The notes under the pieces: model-generated
The model's input: the letters and a program-made list of their open reading frames with translations, nothing else
Told to the model about the DNA's origin: nothing
Databases searched by the model: none
Made by a program: the position numbers and the translations under genes
Part shown: positions 25,353 to 33,367 of the stretch, in pieces
How positions within the stretch are numbered: the first letter of the stretch is position 1
Layout: every line of letters begins with the position of its first letter
Source of the DNA: Limobrevibacterium gyesilva
GTDB taxonomy: Bacteria; Pseudomonadota; Alphaproteobacteria; Acetobacterales; Acetobacteraceae
Assembly (NCBI RefSeq): GCF_025989185.1
Contig: NZ_JAPDNT010000002.1
Location: 124,001-188,000, forward strand
DNA length: 64,000 nucleotides
Reading direction: 5' to 3'

Positions 25353-26425
25353 AGCCGCGCAACACGCTCATCCTGGCGGCCGTCGCCGCGGCGGCGCTGG
25401 CGGCCGGCTGGCAGTTCGGCCTGCGCACCACGCCGGTGGGCCAGATGGAGGTTGCGCCCGGCTCGCTGGTGTTCCCCGGGCTGGCGGCGAAGCTGCAGGA
25501 TGCCAGGCGCATCGAGGTGACGCACCAGGGCAAGACCATGGTGATCGCGCAGGAGAACGGCAAATGGGGGCTGGCCGATCGCGGCGGCTTCCCGGTGCAG
25601 GCCGACAAGCTGCGCGAACTGCTGACCGGGCTGACCGAGCTGCGTATCACCGAGCCGCGCACGTCCGACCCCGCACAGTACAGCCGGCTCGGCGTCGAGG
25701 ATGCACAGCCCCCCACGTCCAATTCGAACCTGCTGCGCGTGCTGGACAGCAACGGCAAGCCGATCGCCGAGCTGATCGTCGGCCATCGCCGGGTGCGCAC
25801 CCAGGGCAACGTGCCCGAGTCCATCTACGTCCGCCGCCCCGGCGAGGCCGGGTCCTGGCTGGCCGAGGGCCGGCTGCCGGTGGACGCGGACCCGCAGCTT
25901 TGGTTCGACCGGGACATCGCCAATATCGACCACGCCAGGATCGCCACTATCGAGGTGAAGCGCGGCGATGCGACGCTGGAATTCGGCCGCGACGGCGACA
26001 AGCTGACGCTGAAATCGCCGGCGGAGCATCCGAAGCTCGACGAATACCGGCTGGAGGACATCGGCCGTGGGCTTGAAGCGCTGACGTTGACGGACGTGAA
26101 GCCGGCGGCGCAGCAGTCCGGCGAGAAGATCGGCACCGCCGTGATGACCACGACCGACGGCCTGAAGGTTACAGTGACCGTGTTCAAGGCCGACAAGGAC
26201 ATCTGGGCGCAGTTCGCGGCCACCGGCGAGGACAAGGCGAAGGCCGAGGCCGAAGCCTTGCAGGCGCGCGTGGCTGGCTGGACCTATCAGGTCGGGTCGT
26301 GGAAGGAAAAGGCGTTCGTGCCGACGCTGGACGACCTGAAGGCGTCCGAGCCGGCGCCGGCCGCTGCCACGCCACAGCCCGGGAGCCCGCCCGCGGACGA
26401 CGCGGCGAAGCCTGCGGTGCAATGA
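25349..26425 (+). CDS. DUF4340 domain-containing protein
   Basis: 358 residues with an N-terminal hydrophobic anchor (about 5-22), then beta-rich DUF4340 repeats: RIEVTHQGKTMVIAQENGKWGL, the EPRTSDPAQYSRLGVED segment, and ESIYVRRPGEAGSWLAEG, patterns typical of this family. The C-terminal 40 residues are Pro/Ala-rich. DUF4340 genes regularly sit beside GldG-like genes, so this is the fourth component of the ABC system. It is probably anchored in the inner membrane and faces the periplasm. Its start overlaps the gldG-like stop and its own stop overlaps the NUDIX start. Confidence 0.88.
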   Translation: MKPRNTLILAAVAAAALAAGWQFGLRTTPVGQMEVAPGSLVFPGLAAKLQDARRIEVTHQGKTMVIAQENGKWGLADRGGFPVQADKLRELLTGLTELRITEPRTSDPAQYSRLGVEDAQPPTSNSNLLRVLDSNGKPIAELIVGHRRVRTQGNVPESIYVRRPGEAGSWLAEGRLPVDADPQLWFDRDIANIDHARIATIEVKRGDATLEFGRDGDKLTLKSPAEHPKLDEYRLEDIGRGLEALTLTDVKPAAQQSGEKIGTAVMTTTDGLKVTVTVFKADKDIWAQFAATGEDKAKAEAEALQARVAGWTYQVGSWKEKAFVPTLDDLKASEPAPAAATPQPGSPPADDAAKPAVQ

Positions 26426-26853
26426 GCCGGGAATATCCGCCGCGACCCATGGTCGGCATCGGCGTGGTCGTGTTGCGGCCTGGCGAAGTGCTGCTGGTGC
26501 GGCGTGGCAGGCCGCCGAATGTCGGCGCCTGGAGCCTGCCTGGGGGCGCGCAGGAACTCGGCGAGACCGCTGAGGATGCCGCGCGCCGGGAACTGCTGGA
26601 AGAGACCGGGCTGGATGTCGGCCCGCTGCATCTGGCAGCGAATGTCGACAGCATCCATCGCGACGACGACGGGCGGGTGCGCTACCACTACACCATCATC
26701 GATTTCGCCGCGGAGTGGCGGGGTGGCGAGCCGGTGGCCGGCGACGACATCACTGAAGTGGCCTGGGCGACGTTCGACCGGTTCGATGATTTCGCGCTGT
26801 GGTCCGAAGCCCGCCGCGTGATCGCCATCGCACGCGGGCTGGTGGGGTGCTGA
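26422..26853 (+). CDS. NUDIX hydrolase
   Basis: 143 residues. Hydrolyses a nucleoside diphosphate linked to another group (X). The NUDIX box is complete: G-x5-E-x7-REU-x-EE-x-G-U reads GAQELGETAEDAARRELLEETGL. The N-terminal strand MVGIGVVVLRPGEVLLVRRG is typical of the ADP-ribose/ADP-sugar-like clade, but substrate choice cannot be read. ATG at 26422 overlaps the DUF4340 stop (ATGA), so it is co-translated with the Gld-like system. This may be chance operon membership. Confidence 0.92.
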   Translation: MSREYPPRPMVGIGVVVLRPGEVLLVRRGRPPNVGAWSLPGGAQELGETAEDAARRELLEETGLDVGPLHLAANVDSIHRDDDGRVRYHYTIIDFAAEWRGGEPVAGDDITEVAWATFDRFDDFALWSEARRVIAIARGLVGC

Positions 26854-26883
26854 GCCCAATCGACGTCAGGCGTCAGGAGGCGG

Positions 26884-27285
26884 CTAGCGCACCCTTCCCC
26901 AGGTCGTCTGCGGCGCCACCTGCGCAATCGCAGACGGCTGGATAGCGGGTGCAAACGTGGTGTGGTTGTCCGGCAACAGGTACAGCACCGAGCCAGTTAG
27001 GCGCAGCCTGGTGGAGCCGAAATCGCGAATGGTCGTACCCTCGGGGATGCGGAAGCTGAAGGCGCAATGACCGTCGCCAAGCCCGGCATCACGCAGGTCC
27101 TGGCGGAACAGGTCCGCCATGCAGGCGCCCACCAGTTGGTTGTCCATGAACACCTGCAACTCCAGCTTCCGTGCCGGCTCCCGGTGCCAGAAGATCCAGC
27201 CCTCGACCAGTTCGGGCCCACACAAATCCAGATGTCCAGTCACGTCCACGCGCACGATCCCCGGTCTGCCTCCGACTGGCGACAT
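26884..27285 (-). CDS. Hypothetical beta-sandwich protein with GW..F / R.DL motif
   Basis: 133 residues, no signal peptide. Readable pattern: GHLDLCGPELVEGWIFW, then LQVFMDNQLVG, FRQDLRDAGLGDGHCAFSF. The same order (G-x-I-D ... GW-x-F ... R-E-D-L ... G-x-G) appears in the middle domain of the 967-residue glycosyltransferase at 37845-40748 (GSIDFYGFLTPAHGWMFSGW, then LLREDLGGKG). I read both as a small beta-sandwich module of unknown function linked to glycan proteins (inference). ATG at 27285. It converges with the NUDIX gene. Confidence 0.65.
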   Translation of the reverse strand: MSPVGGRPGIVRVDVTGHLDLCGPELVEGWIFWHREPARKLELQVFMDNQLVGACMADLFRQDLRDAGLGDGHCAFSFRIPEGTTIRDFGSTRLRLTGSVLYLLPDNHTTFAPAIQPSAIAQVAPQTTWGRVR

Positions 27286-27419
27286 ACAGCATTGTACGGT
27301 TCCAGGCGCAACCGCCGCGTCCGCATTTTACCGTTCATAGCGAAGGATGTTGCCGCCCACACCATCGTGCCGGTGCCGGTGGGGAAATCATGCACCATGA
27401 GAGGCTTGGCGGAGGCGCC

Positions 27420-27773
27420 ATGAAGCTGTTGCTGCTCGCCCTCGTGCTCGCCGGCGCCGGCGGGATCGCGTACCCCCGAATGCACGAACAGACCGACAGC
27501 GCCTGCGCGGCGTTGGACAAGCGGCTGCAAAGCCTCATCCAGCTCAGGTTCCAGGCCCTGAAGCTGGCGTCGAATCCGCGCCTCGCCGGGGCCGCCGCAT
27601 CGGCACAGGCATCGTTGCCGGCTGGGGCCACGATCGTTGCGTGGCTGCACGAGAAGCTTCCGTTCCTGCCGCCCGAGGTCGGCTGTGCCGCGGCCTATTG
27701 GATGACGGTCGTGCAGCCGGATCTCACGCAACTCATCCCGGCGAGCCTGCCGATCAAACCGCCGGGAGGCTGA
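27420..27773 (+). CDS. Hypothetical exported protein
   Basis: 117 residues, not recognised. A short hydrophobic signal-like N-terminus (MKLLLLALVLAGAGGIAYP) is followed by a helical stretch with QTDSACAALDKRLQSL, and a C-terminal part with EVGCAAAYWMTVVQPDL. Two cysteines in the mature part could form a disulfide in the periplasm. GGAGG lies directly before the ATG, which supports the start. The next gene is a luciferase-like oxidoreductase 87 bp further on, but with its own leader. Nothing suggests a role. Confidence 0.6.
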   Translation: MKLLLLALVLAGAGGIAYPRMHEQTDSACAALDKRLQSLIQLRFQALKLASNPRLAGAAASAQASLPAGATIVAWLHEKLPFLPPEVGCAAAYWMTVVQPDLTQLIPASLPIKPPGG

Positions 27774-27860
27774 CCCGGGCGGTGCTGCGCGACCATCATC
27801 CCTGGCTATGCTTCGGACGTTGGGCAACGACCCCACGGCATAGCGAAAAGGGAAACGGCC

Positions 27861-28964
27861 ATGGAATTCGGCTACTTCACGATGCCGTCGCATCCGCCGG
27901 AGCGGGACCTCAAGGAAGGCCACGACTGGGACCTGCAGACGCTGCGCTGGCTCGATGACCTCGGGTTCACCGAGACCTGGATCGGGGAGCATCACACGGC
28001 CCCCTGGGAACCGCACCCCGCGCCGGATCTTCTGGTCGCCCAGGCGCTGCTGCAGACCAGGCGCATCCGCATCGGCCCTGGCGGCTTCCTGCTGCCGTAT
28101 CACCACCCCGCCGAGCTCGCCAACCGTGCCGCGATGCTCGACCACCTGTCCGGCGGGCGGCTGAATTTCGGCGTGGCGGCCAGCGGCCTGCCCAGCGACT
28201 GGGCGATGTTCCATGTCGATGGCATGTCCGGGGTCAACCGCGAGATGACGCGCGAGGCGCTCGATATCATCCTCAGGATGTGGACCGAGGACGGGCCGTG
28301 GGACTACGCCGGCAAGCATTGGCAGGTGTCCAAGCCGGAGGCGATGTTCGGGTTCCTGAAGCCCCATCTCAAGCCGCTGCAGACGCCGCATCCCCCCATC
28401 GGGGTCGCCGGGCTGTCGAAGAACTCGGATACGCTGAAGCTCGCGGGTGAGCGGGGCTTCATTCCCATGAGCCTCAACCTCAACCCGGCCTATGTCGGCA
28501 GCCACTGGGCTTCGGTCGAGGCCGGCGCGGCCAGGACCGGGCGCACCCCGAGCCGGGCCGACTGGCGCCTGGTGCGGGAGATCTTCGTGGCCGACACGGA
28601 CGAGGAGGCGTGGCGCCTGTCGGTCGGCAGCATGATGGGCCGGATGATGGGCGAGTATTTCCTGCCGCTGCTGGCGAATTTCGGCTTCAAGGACTACCTG
28701 AAGCACGATCCGGAGGTGGCCGATTCCGACGTTACCGTCGAGTACTGCGCCCGCCACAACTGGCTGGTGGGCTCGCCCAGGACCGTCGCCGAGAAGATCG
28801 AGCAGGTGTACCACGAGGTCGGCGGCTTCGGGCAGTTGCTGGTGTTCGGCTTCGACTATGTCCACGACCCGCAGGCCTGGCACAACTCGCTGCGCCTGAT
28901 CCAGGAGGAGGTGAAGCCGCGCGTGGCCCATCTGCGGCCGGGCGCGGTCAAGGCGGTGGCCTGA
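27861..28964 (+). CDS. LLM-class flavin-dependent oxidoreductase (luciferase-like)
   Basis: 367 residues, bacterial-luciferase-like TIM barrel using reduced FMN (or F420) to oxidise an unknown substrate. Typical features: [13 protein letters not shown] start, [31 protein letters not shown] and [17 protein letters not shown]. The C-terminal [27 protein letters not shown] is the family end. AAGGGAAA precedes the ATG. No flavin reductase is adjacent. It converges with a quinone oxidoreductase-type gene; a strong hairpin separates them. Confidence 0.92.
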   Translation: MEFGYFTMPSHPPERDLKEGHDWDLQTLRWLDDLGFTETWIGEHHTAPWEPHPAPDLLVAQALLQTRRIRIGPGGFLLPYHHPAELANRAAMLDHLSGGRLNFGVAASGLPSDWAMFHVDGMSGVNREMTREALDIILRMWTEDGPWDYAGKHWQVSKPEAMFGFLKPHLKPLQTPHPPIGVAGLSKNSDTLKLAGERGFIPMSLNLNPAYVGSHWASVEAGAARTGRTPSRADWRLVREIFVADTDEEAWRLSVGSMMGRMMGEYFLPLLANFGFKDYLKHDPEVADSDVTVEYCARHNWLVGSPRTVAEKIEQVYHEVGGFGQLLVFGFDYVHDPQAWHNSLRLIQEEVKPRVAHLRPGAVKAVA

Positions 28965-28970
28965 GCAGCC

Positions 28971-28996
28971 GGGGGCGGCGGCGCGACGCCGCCCCC
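28971..28996. terminator. Bidirectional hairpin between convergent genes
   Basis: Perfect 10-bp GC stem (GGGGGCGGCG / CGCCGCCCCC) with a 6-nt loop, placed between the two stop codons (28964 and 29002). It probably ends transcription from both sides; T tracts are minimal. Confidence 0.6.
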
Positions 28997-29001
28997 CTTG
29001 C

Positions 29002-29973
29002 CTACATCGCCAGCACGATCTTCCCGAAATGGGCGTTGGCGCGCATATGCGCCTGCGCCGCCGCCGCCTCCTCCAGCGGGAAGATCCGGTCGATCGGCAG
29101 GCGCAGTTTGCCGGCGGTGACGGCATCCCAGAGGTCGGCCCGCATGCGGCGGGTGATCTCGCGCACCTCGTCGAGCGTGCGGGTGCGGAAGGTGACGCCG
29201 ATATAGGCGATGCGCTTCAGCGCGTGCAGGTCGAAGTCGAATTCGCCCTTCGCGCCGCCGAGGCGGCCGACATTGACGATCCTGCCGAGGATGGCGGCAG
29301 CCTTCATGTTGGCATTGGCGACGCTGGCCGAGACCTGGTCGATGATGAGGTCGGCCCCCTTGCCGCCGGTGGCGGCCTGCACCGCCTCCGGCCATGCCGG
29401 GTCGGTGGTGTCGATCGCGACATCGGCGCCGAACTCGGTCAGGCGCTTGCGCCGCTCAGGATTGGTGGAGGAGCCCATGACCACCCCTGCCCCCATCAGC
29501 CGGGCGATCTGCAGCCCCATGAGGCCGACGCCGGTACTGGCGCCCTGGATCAGCACGCCGTCGCCCGGCTGCAACCGGCCGTTGGTCAGCAGCGCGTTGT
29601 GCATGGTCTGCAGCGCGATCGGCAGGGTGGCGGCCTGTTCGTAGCTCATGTTGTTGGCGGGGATCGGGCTGACACGGCCCCAGTCGGTCACGGCGTACTC
29701 GGCGTAGCCGCCGCTGCCCGAGCACATCACCCGCTGGCCGGGGCGCAAGTCCGGCACGTCGGCACCCACCTCGACCACCTCGCCCGCCCATTCCAGGCCG
29801 ACGACGGCGCCGATTCCGCCCAGCGCGCCGTGCCGGTGCCCGGAGGCCATCTGCAACTCGGCCCGGTTGAGGCCGGCGGCGCGCACGCGCACCAGCACTT
29901 CGTTCGGCTTCGGGGTGGGCACCGCCACCTCGCGCACCGCCAGCCCGTCTTCCGTCACGACCGCCGCCCTCAT
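29002..29973 (-). CDS. Quinone oxidoreductase-type MDR protein (PIG3/QOR-like)
   Basis: 323 residues, medium-chain dehydrogenase/reductase without the catalytic zinc ligands, as in NADPH:quinone reductases. [51 protein letters not shown] and the nucleotide site [17 protein letters not shown] fit the PIG3/QOR branch. The end ([17 protein letters not shown]) is standard. It lies downstream of msrP and a short membrane protein on the same strand with a 55-bp gap, so it may share their transcript and their redox theme. Confidence 0.9.
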   Translation of the reverse strand: MRAAVVTEDGLAVREVAVPTPKPNEVLVRVRAAGLNRAELQMASGHRHGALGGIGAVVGLEWAGEVVEVGADVPDLRPGQRVMCSGSGGYAEYAVTDWGRVSPIPANNMSYEQAATLPIALQTMHNALLTNGRLQPGDGVLIQGASTGVGLMGLQIARLMGAGVVMGSSTNPERRKRLTEFGADVAIDTTDPAWPEAVQAATGGKGADLIIDQVSASVANANMKAAAILGRIVNVGRLGGAKGEFDFDLHALKRIAYIGVTFRTRTLDEVREITRRMRADLWDAVTAGKLRLPIDRIFPLEEAAAAQAHMRANAHFGKIVLAM

Positions 29974-30028
29974 GGCGCCCTCCCCCCGTATTGCACGTGT
30001 GGTGTGATGGCGCAGGCGCGAAAGCCGG

Positions 30029-30355
30029 TCAATTCCACCAGCGCTGCGAGCCCGGCAGGCCGCGGCCGGAATCGATGCTCATTGCCACCCCGCCCAGGAT
30101 CACCCCGAGCGCCAGCGGCACCAGCCAGCAGGGCCGCAGCAGCACCGGCAGGAACAGCACGCGCCAGGTCCAGTCGCCCAGATGCGCGCGCACGGCATCC
30201 TGCAGCGCCAGCAGCATGGAATGGTCGATGCTGGAGATCAGCCGGGTCAGTGTCAGCAAAGGCGGCAGCAGGATCGCCAGCGCGAACGCGCCGACGAGGC
30301 AGGCGGCCGCCATCACCGCCAGTATGCGTGCGGCGATGGGGCCCGTGGCGCTCAA
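30029..30355 (-). CDS. Small membrane protein downstream of msrP
   Basis: 108 residues, starting at TTG (30353-30355), which overlaps the msrP stop (TTGA). It contains about three hydrophobic segments: the first ([20 protein letters not shown]) and, later, [17 protein letters not shown] followed directly by [11 protein letters not shown]. MsrP normally pairs with MsrQ, a roughly 200-residue, six-helix haem protein. This protein is half that size and shows no similar His pattern, so I would not call it MsrQ. It could be an unrelated partner. Coupling to msrP is the only functional hint. Confidence 0.65.
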   Translation of the reverse strand: MSATGPIAARILAVMAAACLVGAFALAILLPPLLTLTRLISSIDHSMLLALQDAVRAHLGDWTWRVLFLPVLLRPCWLVPLALGVILGGVAMSIDSGRGLPGSQRWWN

Positions 30356-31344
30356 GCGAACAGCCGCTCGTTCTTCAGGTTGGCGTACAGGCCGGCGACG
30401 AACGGGCCGTAGCCGTTCCAGATCTGGGTCGGCACCATTTCGTTGCTCCCCAGCAGGCGTTCCTGCGCCTGGCTCCAGCGCGGATGCGGCACGGCGGGGT
30501 TCACGTTGGCCCAGAAGCCGTATTCGCTGTCCTGAAGCTGCTCCCAGAACGAATGCGGGCGCTTGTCGGTGAACTCGACCTTGACGATCGACTTGGCCGA
30601 CTTGAACCCGTATTTCCACGGCAGCGTCAGCCGGATCGGCGCGCCGTTCTGCGGCGGCAGCACCTTGCCGTACATGCCCACCGACAGGAAGGCGAGCTCG
30701 TTGTTCGCCTCTTCGATGGTCACGCCCTCGATATAGGGCCAGGGATACCAGCTCTGATGCAGGCCGGGCATGGTCTTGGGATCGGCGAGCGTGGTGAACA
30801 CCAGGTACTTCGCGTCGGATTGCGGCTCGGCGATGCGCACCAGCTCGGCCAGCGGGAAGCCGACCCAGGGCACGGTCATCGCCCAGGCCTCGACGCAGCG
30901 GTGGCGATAGACACGTTCCTCAAGGGTGACCTGCTTCATCAGGTCCTCGAAGGCGATGCTGCGCGGTGTCTTGACCATGCCCGTGATGGCGATGCTCCAG
31001 GGCTCCACCGGCAGCGCCTTGGCGGCGCCGTAGACGGACTTGGAGCTGCCGAACTCGTAGTAGTTGTTGTAGGTGGTGGCGTCCTCTTCCGGCGACAGCG
31101 GCCGGCCGCCGTCGTATTTCGGATTGCGCGCGGCCTCCAGCGCCTTTCGCGGCGGCTGCGGCGCCGGTTTGCCGCCGCCGAAAATACTCCATTGGGCCTC
31201 GGCGGGCGTGGCGGCGAGCCCTGCCGCGATCACACCCAGCCCGGCGGCGGCCTTGCCCGCCAGCGCGCGACGGCCCAGGACGAGGGCCTCCGGTGTCGCC
31301 AGCCGCTCCGGGATCTCCCAACCGCGTCGCCTGTGAATGAACAT
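30352..31344 (-). CDS. msrP: Protein-methionine-sulfoxide reductase catalytic subunit MsrP (YedY-like)
   Basis: 330 residues. Periplasmic molybdopterin enzyme that repairs oxidised methionines. A twin-arginine signal lies near the N-terminus ([19 protein letters not shown], processed near AEA, residue 50). The Mo ligand is Cys150 in HRCVEAWAM. The segment [13 protein letters not shown], the [17 protein letters not shown] motif and the [14 protein letters not shown] end are diagnostic. The start at 31344 is chosen for its GGAGGGAA leader and the intact Tat signal. Downstream lies a 108-residue membrane protein instead of a recognisable msrQ, so how electrons reach it is open. Confidence 0.93.
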   Translation of the reverse strand: MFIHRRRGWEIPERLATPEALVLGRRALAGKAAAGLGVIAAGLAATPAEAQWSIFGGGKPAPQPPRKALEAARNPKYDGGRPLSPEEDATTYNNYYEFGSSKSVYGAAKALPVEPWSIAITGMVKTPRSIAFEDLMKQVTLEERVYRHRCVEAWAMTVPWVGFPLAELVRIAEPQSDAKYLVFTTLADPKTMPGLHQSWYPWPYIEGVTIEEANNELAFLSVGMYGKVLPPQNGAPIRLTLPWKYGFKSAKSIVKVEFTDKRPHSFWEQLQDSEYGFWANVNPAVPHPRWSQAQERLLGSNEMVPTQIWNGYGPFVAGLYANLKNERLFA

Positions 31345-31515
31345 GTCCCGTTCCCTCCCTGCGTTCGTACCCGATACGTAGGTACTCCGCCGGCAGATGC
31401 CATTTTGCGCCGCCAGGGCCGGCCTGGGCAACGGCCGGGATTGATTTGCCGCCCTTTATGGCGGAAACAGACGAGACGCCTCGGCGTTACAGACTCAAAT
31501 CCAGGAAAGACCCCC

Positions 31516-32523
31516 ATGCATCTTGCCCGCTTCCCCCGCGTGCAGCTGTGCCACGCGCCCACGCCGCTCGAGTTCATGCCCAACCTGACCAAGGCGCTGG
31601 GTGGGCCACAGCTCTGGATCAAGCGCGACGATTGCACCGGGGTGGCCACCGGCGGCAACAAGAATCGCAAGCTCGAGTTCCTGATGGGCGAGGCGCTGGC
31701 GCAGGGCGCCGACCACATCGTCACCCAGGGGGCGGTGCAGTCCAACCATGTCCGCCAGACCGCCGCGGTGGCGGCGAAGCTCGGCCTGAAATGCACGGCG
31801 GTGCTGGAGCGCCGGGTCCAGACCAACGATCCCGACTACCTCGAGAGCGGCAACGTGCTGATGGACCGCATCCTGGGCATCGATATCGAGTACCGCGATG
31901 GCGGCACCGACATGCAGAAGGCCATCGAGGACGTGGGCGAGCGGCTGAAGGCCGCCGGCGCCAAGCCCTATCTGATCCCTGGCGGTGGCTCCAACGCCAC
32001 CGGCGCGCTGGGCTACGCCAATGTGGCGCTGGAACTGCTGACCCAGGCCAATGAAAAGGGCCTGCGCATCGACCGGGTCGTGCACGCCACCGGCAGCGCC
32101 GGCACGCAGGCCGGGTTGGTGGCCGGGTTCGAGGCGTTGAATTCGGGCATCCGCGTGCTCGGCATCGGCGTGCGGCTGCCGAGGGACCGCCAGGAGGCCA
32201 ATGTCCACAAGCTGGCCGAGGCGACCGCCGAGAAGCTGGGGCTGAAGGGCGGCATCCGCCGCGAGGCGGTCGAGGCAAATTGCGACTATGTCGGCGCCGG
32301 CTATGGCATCCCGACCGAGGGCATGGCCGAGGCAGTGCGGATGCTGGCGCGGCTGGAGGGCATTTTCCTCGACCCGGTCTATTCCGGGAAGGGCATGGCC
32401 GGCCTGATCGACCTGATCCGCAAGAACCAGTTCGGCAAGGACGAGAACGTCGTATTCGTGCATACCGGCGGCCAGGTGGGGCTGTTCGGCTATCGCGACT
32501 TCCTGACCAAGACGGCCGCCTGA
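31516..32523 (+). CDS. PLP-dependent D-cysteine desulfhydrase / L-cysteate sulfo-lyase family (CuyA/DcyD-like)
   Basis: 335 residues of the ACC-deaminase-like fold type II PLP family. Lys49 in [10 protein letters not shown] is the expected PLP lysine; [16 protein letters not shown] is the Ser/Asn substrate loop, and [15 protein letters not shown] and [11 protein letters not shown] are the cofactor-phosphate and C-terminal motifs. CuyA releases sulfite from L-cysteate; DcyD releases H2S from D-cysteine. The N-terminus ([11 protein letters not shown]) looks CuyA-like, but the substrate cannot be settled by eye. Transcription starts opposite msrP, and a strong hairpin follows the stop. Confidence 0.88.
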   Translation: MHLARFPRVQLCHAPTPLEFMPNLTKALGGPQLWIKRDDCTGVATGGNKNRKLEFLMGEALAQGADHIVTQGAVQSNHVRQTAAVAAKLGLKCTAVLERRVQTNDPDYLESGNVLMDRILGIDIEYRDGGTDMQKAIEDVGERLKAAGAKPYLIPGGGSNATGALGYANVALELLTQANEKGLRIDRVVHATGSAGTQAGLVAGFEALNSGIRVLGIGVRLPRDRQEANVHKLAEATAEKLGLKGGIRREAVEANCDYVGAGYGIPTEGMAEAVRMLARLEGIFLDPVYSGKGMAGLIDLIRKNQFGKDENVVFVHTGGQVGLFGYRDFLTKTAA

Positions 32524-32529
32524 CCGCAT

Positions 32530-32565
32530 GTCCGGGCGCCGGCCAGCCGCGGCCGGCGCCCGGAC
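32530..32565 (+). terminator. Strong hairpin after the CuyA/DcyD-like gene
   Basis: Perfect 15-bp GC-rich stem (arms 32530-32544 and 32551-32565, core CCGGGCGCCGGCC) with a 6-nt loop, 6 bp after the stop codon. No T tract, as is usual in this GC-rich DNA. Confidence 0.65.
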
Positions 32566-32681
32566 GACGGATCGCGGCGGCGATCACGCGAAGTTCGCTG
32601 GAACCTGTGGTCCAGCTCACATGCGCGGCCCTCGGCACGGCGTAGTCTGGCTCAAGACCAATGCGAGCACGGACGCCATTC

Positions 32682-33290
32682 ATGCCGATCGACATCCACG
32701 ATATCGTCGTCCGCCCCGCCCGCGCCGCCGATGCCGCGGCGATCGCCGGCCTTTATGAAGCCTGCATCCGCAACGGCGAGGGCGTGTTCGACGATGCGAC
32801 CGACGCCGATGCCGCCGCCCGGCGGTTCCGGCGGCTGCTGCCGCGCGGCACCCCGTTCCTGGTCGCCTGCCGCGGCCGCGCCCTGGTCGGGTTCGCCCAT
32901 GTGACGGAATACCTGTCCGGCGACGGCTTCGGGCACTGCGCGCGCAGTGCGGTGTGGATTCTGCCGGAGTTTCGTGGCCAGGGCGTCGGATGGGCTCTGC
33001 TGCGCGACCTGCTGGTGGCCTGCAAGGCGGCAAGGCTGCGGCAGGTGGTGGCCTATGTCCGCGCCGACAGCGATGCGGCGCTGGCGCTGCATGCCGGCCT
33101 CGGCTTCGTCATGATCGGCTGGCACCGCGAGGCCTGCCAGGTGTTCGGGCAGATGCACGACGTGGTGGCGTTGCGCCGCGTGCTCGACCGCATGGCCCCC
33201 GCGGCCGCAGCCGAAATCATGCGCCGGCCCGACGCCGCGGCCCTACGCGGAATGGCCGCGCGGCTGGGCGTGCCCGCCGAAATCGGTTGA
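32682..33290 (+). CDS. GNAT-family N-acetyltransferase (phosphinothricin acetyltransferase-like)
   Basis: 202 residues. Acetyl-CoA binding is shown by the motif A region VWILPEFRGQGVGWALLRDLL; the N-terminal VRPARAADAAAIAGLYE and C-terminal LHAGLGFVMIGWHREACQVFG are typical of the Pat/PhnO-like branch. A tail of some 40 residues past the fold (AAEIMRRPDAAALRGMAARLG) is unusual. ATG 32682 versus 32661 cannot be decided: neither has a strong ribosome site, and the second aligns better with homologues. It lies just upstream of the glycan locus but with a 77-bp gap. Confidence 0.85.
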   Translation: MPIDIHDIVVRPARAADAAAIAGLYEACIRNGEGVFDDATDADAAARRFRRLLPRGTPFLVACRGRALVGFAHVTEYLSGDGFGHCARSAVWILPEFRGQGVGWALLRDLLVACKAARLRQVVAYVRADSDAALALHAGLGFVMIGWHREACQVFGQMHDVVALRRVLDRMAPAAAAEIMRRPDAAALRGMAARLGVPAEIG

Positions 33291-33367
33291 GCTCCCCAAG
33301 CCGGCGGCGGTCGGCCATGGAATGAATTGCCAAGCCGCTGGCGTTCGCGTAGCACGGCCGCTGACGC

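Noticed and set aside
29029-31515. Plus-strand frame running into the CuyA/DcyD gene from 29029
   Set aside because: Only the part from the ATG at 31516 encodes the PLP enzyme; the rest is antisense to the quinone oxidoreductase and msrP genes.
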